The position numbers were made by a program, and so were the translations under genes. The notes beneath the pieces are model-generated. The model was not told the DNA's origin and did no database searches. It saw only the letters and a program-made list of their open reading frames with translations. A DNA stretch of 64,000 nt from Actinomycetes bacterium (GTDB lineage Bacteria; Actinomycetota; Acidimicrobiia; Acidimicrobiales; Ilumatobacteraceae): the NCBI GenBank assembly GCA_025356335.1, contig JANXUF010000004.1:28341-92340 (forward strand). Reading direction: 5' to 3'. Shown one piece after another: positions 16,566 to 25,000 of this stretch; the first letter of the stretch is position 1; each line of letters opens with the position of its first letter.

Positions 16566-18605
16566 ATGAAAAACGTGACTGCCGGACCGGCGGATCTCGG
16601 TGATCTCGGTGAACTCGGTGCCGTCGGTGAACTCGTTGCCGCTGGTGAACCACGCCGGGCAATCCGCATTGGCGTCACGTTGCTCGTCATCGCCCCGATT
16701 GTGGTCGCCGTCGTTCGTGCGCTGAGCCACCACTGGTTCCCGATCAGCGACGATGCCTTGCTCTATATCCGCACCCGCGACGTCCTCACAAGCCACCACC
16801 CGTTGCTCGGATCGTGGACCTCGGCGTCGTTGAGTCTCGGTGTCAATGTCAACAATCCGGGTCCGCTCTACGACGATCTGATCGCGCCGTTCGCCCACCT
16901 CTTCAGTGATGGTCCCGGTGCTGCGATCGGTGTCGGTTCGGTGAACGCGGCGTCGATCGTCGCCATCTCGGCCGTCTCCCATGCACTCGGCGGCTGGCGG
17001 GCGCAGCGCCTCATGCTGTTGGCGTGCGCGCTGTTGAGCTGGTCGATCGGCAGCGAGCTGTTGATCGACATCTGGCAGGCACACGCGCTCTTGTTTCCGT
17101 TCATGCTGATGCTCACGCTGGTCATCGGCGTCTCCCTGCGTCGTTGGTCCTGCCTGCCGTGGGCGGTCGTCGTCGGGTCGGTCATCGTCCAGACGCACAT
17201 CAGCTACGTCTATGCGCTCTTCGTACTGTTCGCCGCCGCCTTCGTCATCGCCTGGCGCCAACAGCCCCGTCCGGCGCCCGCCACGGTCGTTCGAGCATGG
17301 CGATCACGACCGGTCGGCCTCAGCGGCGTCGCCCTCGCCGTGTGCTGGATCCAGCCGGTGATCGAGGAGTTCACCGCCCGTGGCAAGGGCAATATGACGC
17401 TGCTGGCGACACATGTCAGTGGAGGAGATGTCCAGGTCGGTATCAAGAACTCCTTCCGATTATCGGCGCGGATCCTTTTCGAGCCGCCATGGCGTCTGCG
17501 TACGCGGTTCTCGACCTTGATCCCGACGGCGTTGCCGAGTGGCCAGCCAGGGCACCGGGCCTTCGACTTTCCGAACAGTCCCGGTGCGGCCATCGCGACG
17601 GTGCTGATGGTCGTGTTGATCAGTTTCACCGTGTGGGTCGCCCATCGGGCTCATCGTTCGGGTCTGGTGTTCGAGTCGTACGCATGCATCCTTGCTGCAG
17701 TCTGCGAGCTCGCCGCCGTCTTGTGCGTCGCCCTCGTCACGGTCGGGTCCGTGGGACTCGCGCAACACCACTTGCGCTGGTTGTGGACTGTGGGGGCCTT
17801 CGTCGATGCGACGTTGTTCTGCACCGTCCTGCAGCTACTCGCGCCGCCGTGGCGACGCCGCTTCCATCGGCGGCCGACGAGTCGCCGTTCCGCCAGCGGG
17901 TGGTGGGCGAGCCCCGCTGTGGTGTGCACCGTCGTACTGTCGGTTCTGTCGTTTCCGTACCTGGCCCAGGCCCAGGGCCCGGTCGCGCTGTACTACTCGA
18001 TGCCGACGTTGCGCAGGATCTTCCCGCAACTGAACAAGCTGAAGGCGGTTGCGCCGGTCGTCTTCGACGTGTCCACGCTCGTCATCTTCGAGCCCTTCAG
18101 CAGCACGGTCATGATGCACCTGCAGGCGCTCGGCATCGGCTTCCATGTCACGGACGAGGGAATGATCCGCCAACTCGGAGAAGGCCGCAGGGCCACCGGA
18201 ACGGAACGGGCGACGATCTTCCAACTGCAGGGCACACGCGCCCTGAACTATCAGGGACCTGCGTGCATGATTGCCGGAGCGAGCCCATCGAGTGCGGCGG
18301 ACGACACACAGTTCGATGGTGACGCCCGGGCGATCGTCACGTCGTTGGCGAACGGATCGATCGAGGTCGACAGCACGCACATGTCACCGCAGGACATCCA
18401 GATCGTGCAGGCGATCTCGGCTGGCGACGACGTCCTCGCCCGCCAGGTCGTGCTCGATAGGACACTCCAGGGTTGGCTGCAGGCCGGGATCGTTGCCGGA
18501 CCGAGCACCTCCCCAGATCTCGCCCACCGGCTCGATGCCATCGATTCGTGGGCCGACTCGTATTACGCGTTGTTCATGACGGGGTCGACCATCGGGTGCC
18601 TGTAG
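16566..18605 (+). CDS. Polytopic membrane glycosyltransferase-like protein (GT-C type), paralogue A
   Basis: A 679-residue membrane protein with about eleven hydrophobic segments followed by a 150-residue C-terminal domain. The first external loop contains SDDALLYIRTRDVLTSHHPL and NNPGPLYDDLIAPF. The same pattern (RVRDVGTSHTPL, HPGPLSFYLLAPL) occurs in the convergent gene that ends at 18686, so the two are paralogues. The N terminus carries a short repeat, LGDLGELGAVGELVAAGE, encoded by near-identical 9-base units. The ATG at 16566 is chosen because the longer frame only repeats the GT2 gene out of frame. Probable role: external transfer of a lipid-linked sugar. Confidence 0.75.
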   Translation: MKNVTAGPADLGDLGELGAVGELVAAGEPRRAIRIGVTLLVIAPIVVAVVRALSHHWFPISDDALLYIRTRDVLTSHHPLLGSWTSASLSLGVNVNNPGPLYDDLIAPFAHLFSDGPGAAIGVGSVNAASIVAISAVSHALGGWRAQRLMLLACALLSWSIGSELLIDIWQAHALLFPFMLMLTLVIGVSLRRWSCLPWAVVVGSVIVQTHISYVYALFVLFAAAFVIAWRQQPRPAPATVVRAWRSRPVGLSGVALAVCWIQPVIEEFTARGKGNMTLLATHVSGGDVQVGIKNSFRLSARILFEPPWRLRTRFSTLIPTALPSGQPGHRAFDFPNSPGAAIATVLMVVLISFTVWVAHRAHRSGLVFESYACILAAVCELAAVLCVALVTVGSVGLAQHHLRWLWTVGAFVDATLFCTVLQLLAPPWRRRFHRRPTSRRSASGWWASPAVVCTVVLSVLSFPYLAQAQGPVALYYSMPTLRRIFPQLNKLKAVAPVVFDVSTLVIFEPFSSTVMMHLQALGIGFHVTDEGMIRQLGEGRRATGTERATIFQLQGTRALNYQGPACMIAGASPSSAADDTQFDGDARAIVTSLANGSIEVDSTHMSPQDIQIVQAISAGDDVLARQVVLDRTLQGWLQAGIVAGPSTSPDLAHRLDAIDSWADSYYALFMTGSTIGCL

Positions 18606-18685
18606 GGAGCTCGGACCAGCATCCGAGGTTCCCCGCCCCGGACCGGCCGGAGCCGCGGTTCAGGCCTCCGGACGAGGCAGATCGG

Positions 18686-20485
18686 TCATGCAGTGATCGG
18701 TACGAAGAAGACGGCGACCGGCAGGCCCAGCTCGGACATGCGGTGAAGCTTCGTAGCCGTCGCTTTCGCCACCGTTGCGTCATTGCCAAGTAGGAAGAGG
18801 TTCTCATCGACGAGCGGGACGAGCGCGTCCTTGTGCGCCGCAAGCAGTTCCTTGATGACCTGATCGTGCAGCCTGCTGTATTCGAGGATCTGTGCCGCTG
18901 TGCGCGGATCGAAGGACGTGATCTTCAATGCGCCAGGGCGTGCGGCGACGTCATCGATCGAGTGGCCGACGGCGAGGACGATGTTCGTCGCAGCTTTGGC
19001 CGGATTGAGGACGCGGTGCGGAGTGACCTGAGCGCTTCGCAGAGCGATCGTGCCGACGTGGTAGCCGCGCCGTTCGAGTTCGTCGAGCAGCGCGTACCCC
19101 TGCGAACCGAGGAAGTACGAATCCTCCCACGTGACGAGATAGGTGCCGCGCTTGCCCTGTGCGCCTGCCTGGTTCAGGGATATCGCCTTGATCGTCGGGT
19201 CGATCAGACGGGCCACAGGGGCACCGATGCTCTGCTCCGGTGCCTTGACATGACTCGATTCGATCGTGCAGGCCAGCGTCGCCAAGACGGCGATGACGAA
19301 TGTCGCCAGTGTGAGATGACGATTGGCCTTGACGGCGATCTTCGGCTGGTACAGCCTCAGCCAGCACCAGATTGTCCACGCGGCGGCGAGGAAGGCGACG
19401 GTCGCGATGCCCCACGCCCACAGCGACAGATAGTACCACACCTGTCCGAAAATGCGCCCCAGCGAATACATCCCGAGCACGACGGCCCATGCAACGACGA
19501 TGTGCAGGCGTACGAGCAACCAGTGGCGCATCTGGAATGCGGCAACGACCGTCGCGACCCAGATGAGGAAGAAGATCGTCCCGAAGAACAGGTTGCCGAC
19601 GTCGAACCTGGCGCCGAGGAGCAGACGGAAGAGATCGAAGTGTCGCAGCATCAGCTTGATACCGCCGCCGAGGCCGATGGCCTTCTGCGTCGGGTGGCGG
19701 AAGTAGTCCGTCAATACCCGCAGGTTGCCGGGTTTGTGCAGCACCTGATCGACCACAGGTGGCACCCACAAGAGCGCGGCGATGATGACCGACCACACGC
19801 CCCACTGAACGGCGTCGACCCGTCTGTCGATGTCCTTTTCGCGTATGACGTTGACGATCAGGCCAACAGCTGCCAAGAGTGCGAGGCCGAGGCTGATACC
19901 GACATACGGCACGTGGGTCTGGGCGCACAGGCTGGCGACGACGGCGATGACCAGCATCAACCGCGGGTGGCCCGACAACACACCCCAGACGCAGACGAGC
20001 AGGAGCGACCAGCTGAGCAGTGGCAGGTACGGGTTCCACGGCTGGGTGAGGAAGCTCGGACCGTACGAGTGCATGAGGATCACCATCGCCGCGGTGGCGG
20101 CGATCCCGACGCGGCGTCCGGCGACGCGCCAGACGACGGCTACGAAGCCGATGGCCGCGGCGAACTGGATCAGGCCGGCGCCGAGGAGCAGCGTGAACGA
20201 GTGTTGCCCGAACAGCCGGTAGAGCGGTGCGAGCAGGTAGAAGCTGAGCGGGCCTGGATGGCTGCCAGGGTTCACATCGCTTCCGATACGGCCTGGTAGC
20301 CCGATCAACGGGGTGTGCGACGTGCCGACGTCCCGAACCCGGAAGTCGGTCATTGCCAGGTCCAGGACAGGGATCCAGTGCTTGCTCGACAGCGCGAGCA
20401 GGGCGATGAGGAAAGGAAGACCGACGAGCGCTACGACGATCGCCGGATGCACTGCCCGCCGGCCGAACACGACGGGTTGAGCCAT
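18686..20485 (-). CDS. Polytopic membrane glycosyltransferase-like protein (GT-C type), paralogue B
   Basis: A 599-residue membrane protein with about eleven hydrophobic segments up to residue 410 and a C-terminal soluble domain. The first loop has TDFRVRDVGTSHTPL and then SHPGPLSFYLLAPLYRLFG, matching paralogue A, which converges on it across 80 bases. The paralogues differ by about 80 residues in length. It is expressed from its own promoter, with TATAGT 8 bases before the ATG. A glycan-building role outside the membrane is inferred from the fold and the neighbours; donor and acceptor are unknown. Confidence 0.75.
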   Translation of the reverse strand: MAQPVVFGRRAVHPAIVVALVGLPFLIALLALSSKHWIPVLDLAMTDFRVRDVGTSHTPLIGLPGRIGSDVNPGSHPGPLSFYLLAPLYRLFGQHSFTLLLGAGLIQFAAAIGFVAVVWRVAGRRVGIAATAAMVILMHSYGPSFLTQPWNPYLPLLSWSLLLVCVWGVLSGHPRLMLVIAVVASLCAQTHVPYVGISLGLALLAAVGLIVNVIREKDIDRRVDAVQWGVWSVIIAALLWVPPVVDQVLHKPGNLRVLTDYFRHPTQKAIGLGGGIKLMLRHFDLFRLLLGARFDVGNLFFGTIFFLIWVATVVAAFQMRHWLLVRLHIVVAWAVVLGMYSLGRIFGQVWYYLSLWAWGIATVAFLAAAWTIWCWLRLYQPKIAVKANRHLTLATFVIAVLATLACTIESSHVKAPEQSIGAPVARLIDPTIKAISLNQAGAQGKRGTYLVTWEDSYFLGSQGYALLDELERRGYHVGTIALRSAQVTPHRVLNPAKAATNIVLAVGHSIDDVAARPGALKITSFDPRTAAQILEYSRLHDQVIKELLAAHKDALVPLVDENLFLLGNDATVAKATATKLHRMSELGLPVAVFFVPITA

Positions 20486-20493
20486 GGAGGGCG

Positions 20494-20499
20494 ACTATA
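20494..20499 (-). promoter_or_regulatory. -10 box, near-leaderless, for membrane protein gene at 20485
   Basis: On the minus strand TATAGT is followed by 8 bases and the ATG. It is the closest match to TATAAT among the boxes of this type in the window. Confidence 0.55.
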
Positions 20500-20632
20500 A
20501 CTCACCCGCCTCGCTGAATCCGGTGATCGAAGCAGGACCGCAACGAAACTGCAGCGCATCATTCATGAACGGCTCGAGCGTTGCACCGGTCGACTTCCAG
20601 CGGAAAAACCGGGCTGGATCGTGCCTGCCTGC

Positions 20633-20638
20633 GATAGT
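20633..20638 (+). promoter_or_regulatory. Possible -10 box for GT39-like gene at 20645
   Basis: GATAGT ends 6 bases before the GTG start codon. It departs from TAnnnT at the first base, so support is weaker than for the other boxes. Confidence 0.35.
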
Positions 20639-20644
20639 TGAAAA

Positions 20645-22030
20645 GTGACCACGTCGACCGCCGCATCTCGCCAGTCGAAGTCGACGCCAACCCAGCCGTT
20701 CCGCAGTCGACTGGAGTTGATCGTCGTGGTCGGCGCAGTGTGGCGACTCGTCATCCTTGCGATCAAGTGGCACAAGCAGTTGCTGCTCAACGACTCCTTC
20801 TACTACAGCGTGCAGGCGGCGGAGCTGGCGAAGGGCCATGGGTATGTACAGCCGTTCACCGACCAGCCAGGAGCTGAACACGGTCCGCTGACGTCGACGC
20901 TGATGGCGATCGTCAGCTGGGGACACAACCCTGTGCCGTGTCAGCGGATCGTGACGACGCTATGCGGTATCGCCACGGTGGCGGTCATCGGGCTCGTCGG
21001 TCGCAAACTTGCCGGAGACCGGACGGGGCTCTTTGCCGCCGCCATCGCTGCGGGCTACCCGAACCTGTGGATGAACGACGGTCTGGTGATGTCGGAGAGC
21101 GTCAGCGTGCTCGTGGTCGTGCTGTGGCTGCTGGCGATGCTGCGTTTCGTCGAACGTCCGACGCCGAGGTCGGCGCTGCTCGCGGGTGTACTGCTCGGCC
21201 TCGCCGCACTGGCGCGCAGCGAGTTGATCGTGCTGGAGGCGCTGGTGGCGGTGTTCTGCTGGTTCGCACTGCGCGAAGGCGGTGGACGTAAACTGCTCGT
21301 CGCCATCGTAGTCGGCGCGGCCTTGATCACGATCAGCCCATGGGTGATCTACAACCTCTCACGTTTCCAGGACCCGGTCACACTGTCCACCAACGACGGG
21401 ACGACGCTCGCCGGGGCGTACTGCGATCGGGTCTTCCACGGCCCAGAGCTCGGTGGTTGGTCGCTGCTGTGTCTCAGCGACGACCCGCTCGACGGCACGA
21501 TCCACGAACCGTCTGTGATGTCGGCGCATCGACGAACCGTTGGCCTCGATTATCTGCGACATCATCTGAGCGAGATGCCGAAGGTCGAGGCGGCGAGGGT
21601 CGGGCGGACACTCGACGTCTACGGATTGCGCAATCTCGTATTCCAGGATGTCGGCGAGGAACGCTGGCACTGGGCGTCATGGGCAGGAATCGCCTCGTTC
21701 TGGCTACTGGCGCCGATGAGTGTGCTCGGCCTGCGGCGAATCGGCCGAGTCGACCGGTGGCTGCTGATCTTGCCGTGTCTTGGTGTGTTGGCAACGACGT
21801 TGGCGTTCTACGGCGCGCACCGCATCCGATCGTCGATGGAGCCGACGATCGTCCTCGGTGCTGCGCGGTGGCTTGCTCAGCTCCCGTTCAGGGGTTCCGC
21901 CCCGGATTCACGACGAGGTTCACGGGGTCCGGGTTCACGATTGAGCTCGGGTTCACGAGCCGGTTCGGCCCCGCGGTCGAGTAGCACGGATCCGAAGAGC
22001 AGCACGACGGCGAGCAGCGCCGGCCTGTGA
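20645..22030 (+). CDS. GT39-like membrane glycosyltransferase (ArnT/PMT superfamily)
   Basis: A 461-residue membrane protein with a GTG start. The first loop reads LLNDSFYYSVQAAELAKGHGY and GAEHGPLTS, the catalytic-loop pattern of dolichyl-phosphate-mannose or arabinose transferases. About nine or ten hydrophobic segments follow up to residue 410. The last 50 residues are Ser/Arg/Gly-rich and lie over the 3' end of the opposite AftD-like gene, a 154-base convergent overlap; this tail may be a read-through product of a lost stop codon. The donor is likely a polyprenyl-phosphate sugar; the acceptor is unknown. Confidence 0.77.
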   Translation: MTTSTAASRQSKSTPTQPFRSRLELIVVVGAVWRLVILAIKWHKQLLLNDSFYYSVQAAELAKGHGYVQPFTDQPGAEHGPLTSTLMAIVSWGHNPVPCQRIVTTLCGIATVAVIGLVGRKLAGDRTGLFAAAIAAGYPNLWMNDGLVMSESVSVLVVVLWLLAMLRFVERPTPRSALLAGVLLGLAALARSELIVLEALVAVFCWFALREGGGRKLLVAIVVGAALITISPWVIYNLSRFQDPVTLSTNDGTTLAGAYCDRVFHGPELGGWSLLCLSDDPLDGTIHEPSVMSAHRRTVGLDYLRHHLSEMPKVEAARVGRTLDVYGLRNLVFQDVGEERWHWASWAGIASFWLLAPMSVLGLRRIGRVDRWLLILPCLGVLATTLAFYGAHRIRSSMEPTIVLGAARWLAQLPFRGSAPDSRRGSRGPGSRLSSGSRAGSAPRSSSTDPKSSTTASSAGL

Positions 22031-25000
22031 AGTTCCTCGAAGAATGACGTCCACGTCGGGTCGGGTGCTGGACGGATCTCACGCAGGATCCGGAATATCC
22101 GAACGGCGATGACGCAGATCCAGGCGAGCGAGGCGAGGCCGAGGTACTCCGGGCGTCGTCTCACCCACAGCAGTAAGCCGCTGACGACAAGGGTGATGAC
22201 ACCCCACTCGGGCGAGATCACCAACGCGCCGACCGCGGACGTCGTCAGCCAGGCGACGGCGATCGATAGCGAGGTGGACCGACTGGTGGGCGTAGATCTG
22301 AGCGCAAGTGTTCGCGGCGCGGTCGCCTGGAACGTCGACCGGCGGCGGCCGAGACCGAGCGCCATCGCGATACAGGCGAGCACGCCGAGCGCAGTGAGCA
22401 GCAGGGCGATGTCGAGGGTCCGTTGCGGGCCGAATGCCAATGTCACGGTCCGTGTCGCAGGACCCGCCGGCAGCCACCAGCCGTCGAATCCGCCGTCGAC
22501 CTGGAGCGGTTTGCCGAGCGTGACGCCGCTGACGTTCGCCGTCCAACCGGGTTCGTAGCCCTCACCGTTCGTCAACCAGCATCCGCTTTCGCAGTTGCTG
22601 ACGGTCACGGCCTCGCCATCATGCGTCGACTCGGACGTCACCGTCGGAGCGCTGAGACCTGCACTGGGTGCTGTCGCCCCGGTTCTCGGCGGAGCGAGGA
22701 CGAGGCGATCGATATCGAGACCGGTTTTCGATCCCGGCTGAGCGACGACGAGATAGTTCCCTTTCGGCAGTTGCCCGCCGCCGAGTTCGCTCACCGATGC
22801 CGGTCCGCAGAACTTCGCCTGCACTGCTTCGCCTGCAAGCAGGTCGCTGGTGGTGGCCGTGATCTGCAACGCGACCGGTTGGCCGTCGAACGACAGCAGG
22901 TCCGTCCGGCAACCGGTGTCGATCGTCGCCGGCAGCGACAACGGCCGGATCCCGGCGCCGCTGATCTCCTCGATCGAGAACGGCAGTGCGGTCGGCTCCG
23001 CTGACCGCCGGTCGATCGTTGTCTTGGTGTCGGTCGAGGCGATCGTGATACTGAGCGAGGCGGTCGTCACTGGGGCGAAATTCACGGTCGAGACGCCGCT
23101 GGCATCCGGTACCGGGACCGCAACGGTTTCAGCAGAACGCCCGGCGTCACCGCTGATCGCAATCGACCTGATCGTCGCGAATCGAGGATCTGTGGACTGC
23201 GTGATCCGCAACTGGCTGATCGTCGTGCCAGCGTCGAGTGGCACGGTCAGCGTGCCACCGGCCTGCTGTCCTGGGAAGCGGCCGAACGAACTGACCCATG
23301 ACGTCTTCGGGTCCCCGTCGACCGCTGCGTAGCCGCCATCGGCGGCGACACCGGTGAGCCGTCCGGAGGCGGTAGCGGCCCCGGGTAGACCGAACAGCGC
23401 CTTCAGGATCGAGTCGTCTGCTCGCTGGTCGAGGCGCACGGTGATGGTCGGCTGCAATGATGTCGGCGTAAGAATGCGGACCTCGCGCACCAACGCCGGC
23501 TCCGGGTCGGAACGCCAGCGGTCCGTTGCTGACGCACGATCGCGTGTGAAGACATAGACGACCGGGACGGCAGCGGCGACACCGGTGTTCGAATTTTCCA
23601 TGGTTGTCGGTGGCCGAACCACTTCCATCGTCGGCGGGACCGCTGATCCATCGGCGGCGGATGCGGTGATCCTCGCAAACCCTACGGCTGACTGCCCGAA
23701 CGGGTTGCGACCGTCGCCGGAGGTCGATCGGATGGTGATCTTCGCCGTCGTGAACGGTGTCGGTGCTGTGATCGTCTGGCCGTTCCCGGCCTTGGAGGAA
23801 TCGTCCAGCACAACGGTTTGACCGGGGCCCTGTCCGTAGTTGATCGACACCGACGTGATCCAACGGTTGGTGCTCGCATCGTCGGGTTGCAGCAGCGTGA
23901 GTTTGGTGACGGGCTTCGGCGAGGAGACGGTGATGAAGGCGCCGTCAGCGGTTGCACGGTCGCCAACGAGCCACGCCGTCGCCGGATCGGCGTCGACAGC
24001 CATGAACGCACGATCCTCCGGTCGGTAGGCGAATGGCTCGCCATAGGCGCTGGCGACGGCTGTCAGCCCGCCTCGTTGCTCGGCGATCGTCTGATCTGCT
24101 GCGGTCTGGCCGGGAAACACCGCCAACCTGGCATCTGCGCTGTCCAGAACGGCGACGCCTCCGTCGGCCGTGCCGTCCTCGGTGAACCCGAGCGTGTCAC
24201 GCGAACTCCGCCATTGCTCGGCGCGATCGCGGTTCGAATCGGTGACGATGACGGCTTGTGCCGGCAGGCCCGCGCCGAACACACTTTTCGATGTCGGATG
24301 GGCGAGATCGGCCGCGTACTGGACCAACTGCGTACCGTCGATCAGTCCGGCTGCGGCCGCATCGACCAACCCGTCGCCGCTGCCGACGACAACGACGGAG
24401 GTGTTCTTTGCCCTGATGACACCGGCAGCATCGAAGACATGGGTGACCGTTGTCGTCGGTAGCGGTGTGCCGATCAGCGGGTTGGACAATTCGTCTTCGT
24501 CGATCATCGCCAGTGAAGGCGTATTGGGAGTGCGTGCGCCGAACGACGTCGTGGTACCGAGACCGACTCCGGCCGTTGTCAGGATGTTGTTCGTGACCTC
24601 GGGTCGGGGAGTGCGGAAGCGATCGAAGGCGACATCGTCGGGGCTGAAGATCGAGTCAGCACCGAATAGCCGGGCGAGAGGGGCGATGGAGGCAGCTTCG
24701 ACCGTTCCGTTCTGGAAACGGTTGTCGATGGCATACAGCAGATCCATTGCCCCCGGACTGCCGAGTGGCAGCAGATCGCGAGCGAGGAACGGCTTGTCCG
24801 TCAAACCGGGCATCACCGGATCGACGGTATAACCCCAGCGGTAGGCGCCGAACGGTGCACCGGGCAGTTGCAGCACGCGTGCGCTCTTCGCGGTGCGCGA
24901 GAGTGCCGTAGCGGCTGACGTCCATCCGCTGGGCGGGTTCTCGGTGTGCGAGATTGCCGGGTCGGCGATATCTCCGGTGAACAGCGCCGGAAGGTTGACA

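Noticed and set aside
17024..18322. 432-codon frame inside GT-C paralogue A
   Set aside because: Same strand, other frame, Arg/His/Pro-rich; the membrane protein frame is the coding one.
18833..20299. 488-codon plus-strand frame opposite GT-C paralogue B
   Set aside because: Composed mainly of charged residues with no domain or start signal; antisense shadow of a membrane protein gene.
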